Both the position numbers and the translations under genes were made by a program. DNA of 64,000 nucleotides from Sphingomonas cremea. GTDB taxonomy: Bacteria; Pseudomonadota; Alphaproteobacteria; Sphingomonadales; Sphingomonadaceae. Below are positions 1 through 8,767 of the stretch, one piece after another. How positions within the stretch are numbered: the stretch's first letter is position 1; each line of letters opens with the position of its first letter. The notes beneath the pieces are model-generated. The model was not told where the DNA came from and made no database searches. It was given only the letters and a program-made list of their open reading frames with translations. The stretch spans positions 62,001 through 126,000 of the forward strand of contig NZ_JAKFGM010000002.1 in the NCBI RefSeq assembly GCF_021502585.1. The letters run 5' to 3'.

Positions 1-990
1 AGTCCCGAGGAGCTGCTCGAGCACACCCGAATGGCGATGTACCAGGACCGCATCTTCGCCTTCACCCCGCGCGGCGAGCTGATCCAGTTGCCGAAAGGGG
101 CGACCCCGGTCGACTTCGCTTATGCCGTCCACACCGACCTTGGCGACCAGACGGTCGGCGCCAAGGTCAACGGCCGGGTGGTCCCGCTTCGCACGCTTCT
201 CGACAATGGCGACCAGGTCGAAATCCTCGCTTCCGAAGCCCAGCATCCGCAGCCCAGCTGGCTGCGCTTCGTAGTCACCGGCAAGGCCCGCGCCGGCATC
301 CGCCGCTTCGTTCGCCACAAGGAACGCGACGAAACGATCGAACTCGGCCGCAAAATCTATGACGAGATTGTCGCACGGCTTCCCGCCCCGCTTGGCGCCG
401 ATGCGCTGAAGCGCGCGGTGAAGACATTGAAGGTCGAGGACAGCGACGCGCTGATGATCAAGATCGCGCGCCGCTCCATCTCCGACTTCGAATTGATGGA
501 AGCGCTGATGCCCGGTTCCGCCGGCGGCGACGTCGCTACTCGTCCGTTAGGCCAGCGCACCGCCATCTCGATCAAGGGGCTGACTCCCGGCGTTGCCTAC
601 GATCTTGCCAGCTGCTGCCACCCTATCCCTGGCGACCGCATCGTGGGCCTGAGGCGCGAGGACGAAGGCATCGAAGTCCATGTCATCGGCTGCGACAAGC
701 TCGCCAGCGGGGTCGACGCCGATTGGCTGGACCTGGCGTGGGGCGACAAATCGGATGGCGGAACGGCCCGCCTGGTGGTGATCCTGCGCGATATTGCTGG
801 CGCGTTGGGCGAAATGGCCAGCATCATGGGCGCCAAGGGGGCCAATATCGTCAACTTGGTGCTCGCGCACCGCGACGGCAGCTTCCACACCTTCCACGTC
901 GACGTGGAAGTCCATGACCTGGCCCACCTCCACAGCCTGATCGCTGCACTCCGCGCTGCCGACGGCGTTAGCCAGGTCGAGCGAATCTAG
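1..990 (+). CDS. rsh: RelA/SpoT-family (p)ppGpp synthetase/hydrolase, C-terminal part (5' end outside window)
   Basis: The reading frame is open from base 1, so the gene starts before the window; 329 codons remain. They hold the regulatory half of a long Rsh protein, which makes and degrades the alarmone (p)ppGpp. Visible in order are a TGS domain (residues about 15-75, FTPRGELIQLPKGATPVDFAYAVH), a helical segment, a conserved-cysteine region (ASCCHPIPGD near residue 210) and a C-terminal ACT domain (RLVVILRDIAGALGEMASIM). The synthetase and hydrolase domains are not in the window. The stop codon overlaps that of the convergent maeB by four bases (CTAG). Sphingomonads usually carry one bifunctional Rsh, so this is probably it, but the missing catalytic half prevents proof. 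Confidence 0.95.
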   Translation, partial: SPEELLEHTRMAMYQDRIFAFTPRGELIQLPKGATPVDFAYAVHTDLGDQTVGAKVNGRVVPLRTLLDNGDQVEILASEAQHPQPSWLRFVVTGKARAGIRRFVRHKERDETIELGRKIYDEIVARLPAPLGADALKRAVKTLKVEDSDALMIKIARRSISDFELMEALMPGSAGGDVATRPLGQRTAISIKGLTPGVAYDLASCCHPIPGDRIVGLRREDEGIEVHVIGCDKLASGVDADWLDLAWGDKSDGGTARLVVILRDIAGALGEMASIMGAKGANIVNLVLAHRDGSFHTFHVDVEVHDLAHLHSLIAALRAADGVSQVERI

Positions 991-3284
991 GCTTTCGCCC
1001 GCCGCGAAGGCACTTTGCGGATGGCGTCCGCGCCCCCGCCCGCAAGCACCGCAAGTGTCACAAGGTCCGACGTGGTCGCCGTCATCGGCGCGATCTGCAC
1101 CGGAAGCGACATGCCCATCAGATATGGTCCGAGCGCGATTTCGCCGCCCAGCGCCCTCACCAGCTTCGACGAGATGTTGGCCGACTGGAGTCCGGGCATG
1201 ACCAGGATGTTGGCCGGGCCGGTCAATCGAGTGAAGGGGTAATATTTGGCCTGCATCTCATGGTTGAGCGCGACGTCGGGGCCCATCTCCCCTTCATATT
1301 CGAAGTCGGTCTGAAGCGTGTCGAGCAGCTTTACCGCGTCACGCAGCTCCTCGATGTGCCGGCCAGGGGGATTGCCGAAAGTGGTGTAGCTGATGAAAGC
1401 AACGCGGGGTTCCTGCCCCATCCGCCGGGCAAAGGCCGCCGATCTTATGGCGATGCCCGCCAGCTGCTCGGCAGTCGGGCGCTCGGTTACCGCCGTATCG
1501 GCGATCAGCACGGTCCGGCCGCCGCGCGCCGCGATGACGTGGATTCCAAACGGAATCGGCCCGTCTTCATCATCGATCACCCACCGGACCTGGTTGAGCG
1601 ACTGGCTGAAGGGGCGGGTGGTGCCGGTGATCATCGCGTCGCCTTCGCCCAAGGCGAGCATTGCCGCGGTGAAGGTATTGCGGTCCTGATTGACCATTCG
1701 CTCGACCGCGCGGCGGAGGAGCCCGTGGCGCTGGTGCTTGGCGTAGATATAATCGACCGCCCGGCCGACCAGCGGCGAATTGCGGCTGTTGAGCACCTCA
1801 TAGCTCTTGGGATCGTCCACTCCGAGTTCAGCCAGCATGTCGTAGACAGCCTCGCGTCCGACCAGCACCGGCGTGCCATAGCCGCCTTCCTTGAAGGCGA
1901 TTGCGGCGCGGAGCACATTCGGCTCCTCCCCCTCGGCGAACAACACCCGTTTGGGATTGGCCTTGGCCGTTTCATAGGCAAGGCTCAGCACCGATGCAGT
2001 CGGGTTCAGCCGCGCCCGCAACGTTCGTCGATAATCGTCGATATCGGCGATCGGCTTTTGCGCGACGCCGCTGTCCATTGCCGCCTTGGCGACGGCGAGG
2101 GGCACGATCTCAATCAGCCGCGGGTCGAACGGGGCCGGGATGATATAGTCGGGGCCGAAGCGATGGCTGACACCGCCATAAGCGGCCGCCACTTCCTCAG
2201 GCACCGGCTCCCGGGCCAGTTCGGCCAGCGCATTGGCGGCGGCAATCTTCATCTCCTCATTGATCCCGGTCGCCCGCACGTCGAGCGCGCCGCGAAAGAT
2301 GAAGGGGAAGCCGAGGACATTGTTGACCTGGTTGGGATAGTCCGACCGGCCGGTCGCAATGATCGCGTCGGGCCGCGCCTTCTTCGCTTCGGGCGGCGTA
2401 ATCTCCGGGTCCGGGTTGGCCATGGCGAAAATGATTGGGCTTGGCGCCATCTCCATCACCCATTCGGCCTTCAGCGCACCCCCGGCCGACAGGCCCAGGA
2501 ACACGTCGGCGCCGTTCAGCGCCTCGTGCAAGGTTCGCCGGTCGGTTTCGACCGCATGGGCCGACTTGAACTGGTCGAGGTCGGTCCGGCCCTTATGGAT
2601 CACGCCCTTGCGGTCGCACATGATGACATGGTCGCCGCGCACCCCCATCGCCTTGATGAGTTCGGTACAGGCAATGGCTGCCGAACCGGCGCCGTTGACC
2701 ACGACGCGAATGTCGCTGAACTTTCGATCAGTCAGGTAACAGGCGTTGATCAGGCCGGCAGCGGTGATGATCGCGGTGCCATGCTGGTCATCGTGGAACA
2801 CCGGTATGTTCATTCGCTCCTTCAGCGCCTGTTCGATCAGGAAGCATTCGGGTGCGGCAATGTCTTCCAGGTTGATCCCGCCGAAGCTTGGGCCGAGCAG
2901 TTCGACCGCTTCGATGAAGCGCTGCGGGTCGGCGGTGTCGACTTCGATGTCGATCGAATCCACGTCGGCGAAGCGCTTGAACAGCACCGCCTTGCCTTCC
3001 ATCACCGGCTTGGCGGCAAGCGCGCCGAGATTGCCGAGGCCAAGGATAGCGGTGCCGTTGGAGATGACGGCGACGAGATTGCCCTTGGCCGTGAGGTCAT
3101 ATGCCTTACCGGGATCGGCGGCGATCTCCTCGACCGGGACCGCCACGCCAGGGGAGTAAGCGAGGCTCAGGTCGCGCTGAGTCGCCATTGGCTTGGAGGC
3201 AATGATCTCGATCTTGCCGGGCCTACCGCGACTGTGGAAATCCAGCGCCTCGTCGCGCGTGAACTTGACGTTGCTCTCGCTCAT
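987..3284 (-). CDS. maeB: NADP-dependent malic enzyme with C-terminal phosphotransacetylase-like domain
   Basis: The 765-residue protein converts malate to pyruvate and CO2 with reduction of NAD(P). The N-terminal part (about 1-430) is malic enzyme: SPGVAVP near residue 45, the lysine-containing [20 protein letters not shown] stretch, the acidic [13 protein letters not shown] motif and a dinucleotide-binding [13 protein letters not shown]. The C-terminal 330 residues are of the phosphate acetyltransferase type, as in E. coli MaeB, where this domain is usually regulatory. I chose the ATG at 3284 because AGGAGAGAG lies just upstream; an in-frame start at 3326 would add 14 residues lacking family similarity. 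It diverges from mutS across about 90 bp containing a 9-bp inverted repeat. Confidence 0.96.
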   Translation of the reverse strand: MSESNVKFTRDEALDFHSRGRPGKIEIIASKPMATQRDLSLAYSPGVAVPVEEIAADPGKAYDLTAKGNLVAVISNGTAILGLGNLGALAAKPVMEGKAVLFKRFADVDSIDIEVDTADPQRFIEAVELLGPSFGGINLEDIAAPECFLIEQALKERMNIPVFHDDQHGTAIITAAGLINACYLTDRKFSDIRVVVNGAGSAAIACTELIKAMGVRGDHVIMCDRKGVIHKGRTDLDQFKSAHAVETDRRTLHEALNGADVFLGLSAGGALKAEWVMEMAPSPIIFAMANPDPEITPPEAKKARPDAIIATGRSDYPNQVNNVLGFPFIFRGALDVRATGINEEMKIAAANALAELAREPVPEEVAAAYGGVSHRFGPDYIIPAPFDPRLIEIVPLAVAKAAMDSGVAQKPIADIDDYRRTLRARLNPTASVLSLAYETAKANPKRVLFAEGEEPNVLRAAIAFKEGGYGTPVLVGREAVYDMLAELGVDDPKSYEVLNSRNSPLVGRAVDYIYAKHQRHGLLRRAVERMVNQDRNTFTAAMLALGEGDAMITGTTRPFSQSLNQVRWVIDDEDGPIPFGIHVIAARGGRTVLIADTAVTERPTAEQLAGIAIRSAAFARRMGQEPRVAFISYTTFGNPPGRHIEELRDAVKLLDTLQTDFEYEGEMGPDVALNHEMQAKYYPFTRLTGPANILVMPGLQSANISSKLVRALGGEIALGPYLMGMSLPVQIAPMTATTSDLVTLAVLAGGGADAIRKVPSRRAKA

Positions 3285-3322
3285 TCTCTCTCCTGTTACA
3301 GAGGGCTTTAACGACGTTTTGC

Positions 3323-3356
3323 GCAAAGAGTCACCCTCGCTTGGCGCACTCTTTGC
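3323..3356. promoter_or_regulatory. 9-bp perfect inverted repeat between divergent maeB and mutS
   Basis: GCAAAGAGT (3323-3331) is repeated in inverted orientation as ACTCTTTGC (3348-3356) with a 16-base spacer. It lies in the only space available for both divergent promoters. It could be an operator, or a stem in the mutS leader. No family can be assigned from the sequence. A 9-bp match at this spacing is unlikely by chance within 89 bases, but function is inferred. Confidence 0.45.
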
Positions 3357-3373
3357 CGCTACGACTTGGCAGA

Positions 3374-5974
3374 ATGGCTCGCAGCGACACTCCTCAGCAG
3401 ACGCCGATGATGGCGCAATATCACCGCCTCAAGTCCGAGGCCGGCGATGCGCTGCTCTTTTATCGGATGGGCGACTTCTTCGAACTGTTCTTAGACGACG
3501 CCAAGGCGGCTGCCGCCTGCCTCGATATCGCGCTAACCAAGCGCGGATCGGACGGCGGTGAGGCAGTGCCGATGTGCGGCGTTCCCGTCCATGCCGCCGA
3601 AAGCTATCTCGCCCGCCTGATCCGGGCCGGCCACCGTGTGGCCATCGCCGAACAGGTGGAGAGCCCCGCCGAGGCGCGAAAGGCGCGCGGATCGAAGGCA
3701 CTGGTCGAGCGCGCGATCATCCGCCTGGTCACGCCCGGAACGCTGACCGAGGAAACGCTGCTCGATTCAGGCAGCGCCAACTGGCTCGCAGCCGTTGCCC
3801 GGGCAGGCGAGGAATGGGCGATCGCCGCCGCCGACATATCGACCGGACGGTTCGAGCTGGTCGCCTGCGGCCCCGGCGAGCTTCAGGCCGAGTTGGCGCG
3901 CCTGTCGCCCGCCGAGGTCATCGCGGCTGACAAGGTGCCGGCCATCCCCACCGTCCCGGGCAAGGGCGGATTCGATAGCCATGCCGGCGAGCGGGCGCTG
4001 AAGGAGCGGTTCGGCATCGCGACGCTGGACGGGTTCGGCGCACCCGGCAGGGCGGAGCTCGCCGCGGCCGGCGGACTGCTGGCATATCTCGACGCCACGC
4101 AGAAGAATGCGGCGGCCTTTCTTGCGGCGCCGCGCCGGATCGCCCGGGCCGAGCATATGGCGATCGACCCGGCGACCCGCGACAGCCTGGAAATTTGCCG
4201 GACCCAAATCGGCACCATTGCGGGAAGCTTGCTGGCTTGTATCGACCGCTGCGTCACCGCCCCCGGCCGCCGCCTGCTCGCCGCAGATCTGTCCGCACCG
4301 CTAACCGATGTCCGCGCGATCGAGGCAAGGCTGGCGTTGGTACAATGGCTGCACGAAGAGCCGATCCGCCGGACACGAACCCGAAATGCGCTGAAGGCCA
4401 TGCCGGATATCGGTCGTGCGCTGGGTCGCCTTGTCGCCGGTCGCGGCTCGCCACGCGACCTTGCTCTACTGCGTGATGGGCTTCGGGCCAGCGCCTCGCT
4501 CAAAGCCGAATTGGAGGCCGAGCCGGATCTCCCCGACCTGCTTGTCGCCCTGCTGCCCAACCTTGCCGGCCATTCGGCGCTCACCGACTGCCTGGGTGCC
4601 GCCCTGGTCGAATCGCCACCGTTAGACGCCTCAAAGGGCGGCTACATCGCAGAGGGCTATGATGCCGCACTGGACGCGCTTCGCTCCGCGAGCAGCGACG
4701 GCCGCCGCGCCATCGCCGCACTTGAGGCGCGCTATCGCGAGGCGACCGGGGTCGCGGCCTTGAAAATCCGCCACAACGCCGTGCTGGGCTATCACATCGA
4801 GGTCAGCGCGCGGCACGCCGACCGGCTGATGGCTCCCGATTCGGGCTTTACCCATCGTCAGACGCTGGCCGGTGTCGTCCGCTTCAACTCACCCGACCTC
4901 CATGCCGAAGCAAGTCGGGTGGTGGAGGCGGGGGCGCACGCCCTGGCCGCCGAGGCAGCCCATTTCGAGGAGCTGACGGTTCTCACGGTGGCCTCCGCCT
5001 CGCGCATTGCCGCAACCGCCGATGCCATTGCCCGGATCGACGTCGCTGCCGGCAATGCGACCCGCGCAGCCGAAGGCGGCTGGTGCTTGCCGCAGTTGAC
5101 CGAGCAACCCTGTCTTGAACTGGACGCGGCGCGTCACCCCGTGGTCGAAGAAGCGCTCGCGCAAGAAGGCGAACGGTTTGTCGCCAACGATTGCACTTTG
5201 GGGCTCAATGACCGGCTGTGGCTGATCACCGGGCCGAACATGGGCGGCAAGTCGACATTTCTCCGCCAGGTGGCGATTGCCGCACTGCTCGCCCAGGCCG
5301 GCAGCTATGTCCCGGCAGCGCGGGCCAAGATCGGCATCGTCGATCGGTTGTTCAGTCGGGTCGGTGCGGCCGACGATCTTGCCCGCGGCAGATCGACCTT
5401 CATGGTCGAAATGGTCGAGACTGCTGCGATCCTTGCACAAGGCACTAGCAATAGCCTGGTCATTCTGGATGAGATCGGTCGCGGAACTTCCACCTATGAT
5501 GGCCTTGCCATCGCCTGGGCGGTGGTCGAGGCGATGCATGACCAGGTCAAATCGCGAACATTGTTCGCGACGCACTATCATGAGCTGACCCGCCTCGCCG
5601 ACCGGCTCGAAGCCCTGTCGCTGCACCATGTCCGTGCGCGCGAATGGAAAGGCGATCTTGTCCTTCTTCACGAGGTTGGCGACGGTCCGGCCGACCGCAG
5701 CTATGGCATCGCGGTTGCCAAGCTGGCCGGCCTGCCGCCGCTAGTCCTTGCCCGGGCCAAGTCGGTTCTCGCCAAGCTGGAGGCTGGCCGCGATGCGACC
5801 GGCGGGATCGCGGCAGGTCTCGATGACCTGCCACTGTTTGCCAGCCAGCAGGTCGAGGCGCCCATCATCGATCCGCTGGTCGAGGCGCTGACGGCGCTTG
5901 AACCCGACGCGCTTACGCCGCGCGAAGCGCTTGAGGCGCTCTACGCGCTGAAGCGGCTCGCTGCCGACGGCTGA
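3374..5974 (+). CDS. mutS: DNA mismatch repair ATPase MutS
   Basis: MutS (866 residues) recognises base mismatches and small loops and recruits MutL. The N-terminal mismatch-binding domain opens with TPMMAQYHRLK and contains YRMGDFFELF, whose Phe-x-Glu motif (the second F and the E of DFFEL) inserts at the mismatch. The C-terminal ABC ATPase has Walker A GPNMGGKST near residue 620 and Walker B LVILDEIGRGTSTYDG near 697, followed by the family's ATHYHELT. The ATG at 3374 matches the usual MutS start; an in-frame TTG at 3341 would add 11 residues. No strong ribosome binding site precedes it. Its TGA shares one base with the glnD ATG (TGATG), so the two genes are translationally coupled. Confidence 0.97.
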   Translation: MARSDTPQQTPMMAQYHRLKSEAGDALLFYRMGDFFELFLDDAKAAAACLDIALTKRGSDGGEAVPMCGVPVHAAESYLARLIRAGHRVAIAEQVESPAEARKARGSKALVERAIIRLVTPGTLTEETLLDSGSANWLAAVARAGEEWAIAAADISTGRFELVACGPGELQAELARLSPAEVIAADKVPAIPTVPGKGGFDSHAGERALKERFGIATLDGFGAPGRAELAAAGGLLAYLDATQKNAAAFLAAPRRIARAEHMAIDPATRDSLEICRTQIGTIAGSLLACIDRCVTAPGRRLLAADLSAPLTDVRAIEARLALVQWLHEEPIRRTRTRNALKAMPDIGRALGRLVAGRGSPRDLALLRDGLRASASLKAELEAEPDLPDLLVALLPNLAGHSALTDCLGAALVESPPLDASKGGYIAEGYDAALDALRSASSDGRRAIAALEARYREATGVAALKIRHNAVLGYHIEVSARHADRLMAPDSGFTHRQTLAGVVRFNSPDLHAEASRVVEAGAHALAAEAAHFEELTVLTVASASRIAATADAIARIDVAAGNATRAAEGGWCLPQLTEQPCLELDAARHPVVEEALAQEGERFVANDCTLGLNDRLWLITGPNMGGKSTFLRQVAIAALLAQAGSYVPAARAKIGIVDRLFSRVGAADDLARGRSTFMVEMVETAAILAQGTSNSLVILDEIGRGTSTYDGLAIAWAVVEAMHDQVKSRTLFATHYHELTRLADRLEALSLHHVRAREWKGDLVLLHEVGDGPADRSYGIAVAKLAGLPPLVLARAKSVLAKLEAGRDATGGIAAGLDDLPLFASQQVEAPIIDPLVEALTALEPDALTPREALEALYALKRLAADG

Positions 5975-8703
5975 TGAAACAGCCACCGCGCTTTGCGTTG
6001 ATCGACGACCGGCGGGCGATCATCGATCGCCGCGCCGTTGGCGAGCAGCTGAGCGCGCTGCCCGATGCCATGCTGCGCAGCGAGGCGACCGTGGTGCTCC
6101 GCGCCGCATTAGACGCCGGACGCGCCGAAATTGCCGGCCGCCTGGCTGCCGAGCCTGGGCGCGGCCGCGTAATCGCCGCCTCCTACGCCTTCCTGGCCGA
6201 CCAGATCGTCCGCCTTGCATACGACTTGGTCGTCCAGCGACTTCATCCGCGGCCAACCAATGCCGAAATGGACCGGATTTCCATCGTGGGGCTCGGCGGC
6301 ACCGGGCGGGGCGAGATGGCGCCTTACAGCGACCTCGATCTGATGTTCCTTGTCGCAAGTCCCGGGTCCGCCTGGTGCGGCCAGGCTATCGAGGCGCTGC
6401 TGTACATATTGTGGGACCTGAAGCTGAAGGTCGGCCAGTCGGTACGAACGATCGACGAGGTGGTCGCCGCAGCGAGGGGCGACATGACCATCCGCACCGC
6501 GCTGCTTGAGGGCCGTTGGCTGTGGGGAGACGAACAACTTCACCTTGATGCGATGCGCCGTTTCCGCGCCGAGGTGGTTGCCAGCACCGCGCGCGACTAT
6601 GTCGCCGCCAAGCTTGCCGAGCGTGACGAGCGCCACCGCCGAATGGGCGACAGCCGTTACGTGGTCGAACCCAACGTCAAAGACGGCAAAGGCGGTCTCC
6701 GCGACCTCCACACGCTTTACTGGATCGGCCAATATGTGTTCGGCGTCGAAAGCCCTGCCGAGCTGGTCGACAAGGGTCTATTCAGCGCCGCCGAGTTCCG
6801 GCGCTTTGAGCGCGCCGAGCGCTTCTTCTGGTCGGTGCGCTGTCACCTGCACCTTGCGGCAGGCAGGGCGGAAGAGCGGCTGGGCTTCGACATGCAGCGC
6901 CAGATCGCTGCGGCGATGCGTTACGCCGACAGGCCGGGCAAGTCGGCGGTCGAGCGCTTCATGCAATTCTACTTCCTGAACGCGAAGACGGTTGGCGACC
7001 TCACCGGGCTGTTCCTTGCGCAACTGGACGAGCAGATGGGCGAGCGCGGGCGCCGTTTCGCGCTTCCAACATTTCGGCGGCGGCCCAAGCGGCTCGATGG
7101 TTTCACGATCGACCGGGGCCGGCTGTCGATTCCCAATGATCGCTGGTTCGCAGACGATCCGTCGCGACTGGTCGAACTGTTCGCGCTGGCTGCGCGAGAG
7201 GGCATGGAAATCCATCCCGTCGCCATGCGATCCGCGTCGCGCGATGCGCGCCTGGTCGACCAGGTCCGCGACGATCCCCGCGCCAACGCCTACTTCCTGG
7301 ATGTTCTGACCGCCCCAGAGAAGCCGGACCTCTCTCTTCGCTGGATGAATGAGGCCGGAGTGTTCGGCCGGTTCGTTCCCGACTTCGGTCGTGTCGTCGC
7401 CCAGATGCAGTTCGACATGTATCATCATTATACGGTGGACGAGCATTCGATCCGCGCGATCGGGCTGTTGTCGCGGATCGAGCGAGGCGAGCTAGCGGAG
7501 GATCATCCGCTGTCGACCGCGCTGTTCCGCCAGATTGCGTCGCGCCGCGTGCTATATGTCGCGGTGCTGTTGCACGACATCGCCAAGGGTCGCGGCGGCG
7601 ATCATAGCGAGCTCGGCGCCGACGTGGCGATGGAGCTATGCCCGCGGTTCGGGCTCGATGAGGCAGAAAGTGAGACCGTGGCCTGGCTGGTCCGAAATCA
7701 CCTGCTCCTGTCCAACACCGCCTTTCGCCGCGACCTGACGGACCCCAAGACGGTCGAGGATTTCGTCGCCAAGGTGCAAAGCCCGGAGCGGCTCCGGCTG
7801 CTCCTGATGCTTACCGTTGTCGACATTCGAGCTGTCGGCCCGAGCACCTGGACCGACTGGAAGCGGCGGTTGCTGCGATCCCTGTTCGACGCGGCCGAAG
7901 AACGATTGCGGCTGGGACACAAGCAGCGTGGCAGGACGGAGCAGGTTTCGGCACGCCAGAAAGAGCTGACCGATGCCCTGCCCTGGAAGGCATCGGCCGC
8001 ACGGGCCCATGTCCGCCGGCTGCCGGACAGTTATTGGCTGGCCGAGCCCCATGAATGGCAACTAGCCAATGCGCTCCAGGTCGCCGCCGCCGAGACGCAT
8101 TTTGGAGATCCCGAGCCTTCGGTCGTGGCACAGCCCGACCCAGTGTCGGGCACTACGCGGATCTCGGTCTTTGCTCCCGATCGCCCCGGCCTCTTTTATC
8201 GGATCGCGGCGGCGCTGAGCGGAGCGGGCGCATCAATTGTCGATGCGCGGATTCACACCACGCGTGACGGCATGGCGCTCGACAATCTGCTGGTCACCGA
8301 CGGGCGCGGCAAGGCGTATGAAGACGCGCGATTGCGCAAACGCCTGGCAGCCGCTGTCGAGAAAGCCCTGCGCTCTTCGGCTGAGCCGCCGCTCCCCAAG
8401 TCCGAGCATCTTCCGATCCGGGAACGCGCCTTCGCCGTCGCTCCGCGCGTGCTGATCTCCGACAAGGCGTCTTCTCGAACCACGATTGTCGAAGTCAACG
8501 CCCGTGACAGGCCCGGGCTCCTGGCAAGGCTTGCCAATGTCATCCATGTAGCGGGCCACCAGCTCCATTCGGCGCATATCGCGACATATGGCGAGCGAGC
8601 GGTCGACGTTTTCTATCTTACGTCAGGGACTGGGCGGAAGCTGTCAGACGATGAAGCGAACGAACTGCGGCGCGGCCTTCTGGTGGTAGCAAGCGCCGAA
8701 TAG
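5974..8703 (+). CDS. glnD: [Protein-PII] uridylyltransferase / uridylyl-removing enzyme
   Basis: GlnD (909 residues) uridylylates PII proteins when glutamine is low and removes UMP when it is high, making it the main nitrogen sensor. Domains in order: nucleotidyltransferase near residues 100-125 (GLGGTGRGEMAPYSDLDLMF, with the SDxD catalytic pair), the PII-uridylyltransferase helical domain, an HD hydrolase domain (VDEHSIRAI near 490 and LLHDIAKG near 535), and two ACT domains (from about 730, FAPDRPGLFYRIAAAL; from about 830, ARDRPGLLARLANVI) that bind glutamine. Length and order match the family. The gene begins inside the mutS stop and ends just before a bidirectional terminator shared with the convergent receptor gene. 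Confidence 0.97.
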   Translation: MKQPPRFALIDDRRAIIDRRAVGEQLSALPDAMLRSEATVVLRAALDAGRAEIAGRLAAEPGRGRVIAASYAFLADQIVRLAYDLVVQRLHPRPTNAEMDRISIVGLGGTGRGEMAPYSDLDLMFLVASPGSAWCGQAIEALLYILWDLKLKVGQSVRTIDEVVAAARGDMTIRTALLEGRWLWGDEQLHLDAMRRFRAEVVASTARDYVAAKLAERDERHRRMGDSRYVVEPNVKDGKGGLRDLHTLYWIGQYVFGVESPAELVDKGLFSAAEFRRFERAERFFWSVRCHLHLAAGRAEERLGFDMQRQIAAAMRYADRPGKSAVERFMQFYFLNAKTVGDLTGLFLAQLDEQMGERGRRFALPTFRRRPKRLDGFTIDRGRLSIPNDRWFADDPSRLVELFALAAREGMEIHPVAMRSASRDARLVDQVRDDPRANAYFLDVLTAPEKPDLSLRWMNEAGVFGRFVPDFGRVVAQMQFDMYHHYTVDEHSIRAIGLLSRIERGELAEDHPLSTALFRQIASRRVLYVAVLLHDIAKGRGGDHSELGADVAMELCPRFGLDEAESETVAWLVRNHLLLSNTAFRRDLTDPKTVEDFVAKVQSPERLRLLLMLTVVDIRAVGPSTWTDWKRRLLRSLFDAAEERLRLGHKQRGRTEQVSARQKELTDALPWKASAARAHVRRLPDSYWLAEPHEWQLANALQVAAAETHFGDPEPSVVAQPDPVSGTTRISVFAPDRPGLFYRIAAALSGAGASIVDARIHTTRDGMALDNLLVTDGRGKAYEDARLRKRLAAAVEKALRSSAEPPLPKSEHLPIRERAFAVAPRVLISDKASSRTTIVEVNARDRPGLLARLANVIHVAGHQLHSAHIATYGERAVDVFYLTSGTGRKLSDDEANELRRGLLVVASAE

Positions 8704-8716
8704 TCCCGACAAACAA

Positions 8717-8746
8717 AAAGGGCCCCGCCGGATGGCGAGGCCCTTT
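8717..8746. terminator. Bidirectional intrinsic terminator between glnD and the TonB receptor gene
   Basis: AAAGGGCCCCGCC, a GGAT loop, then GGCGAGGCCCTTT form a roughly 12-bp stem with one C/A mismatch, an A-tract on the left and a T-run on the right. The symmetry fits termination of both convergent genes. Confidence 0.85.
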
Positions 8747-8767
8747 CCAATTGCGGAACCCCAAGCC

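Noticed and set aside
1260-3311. 683-codon open frame antisense to maeB
   Set aside because: It mirrors the maeB frame in GC-rich DNA; its protein has no recognisable domain, while maeB has full motif support.
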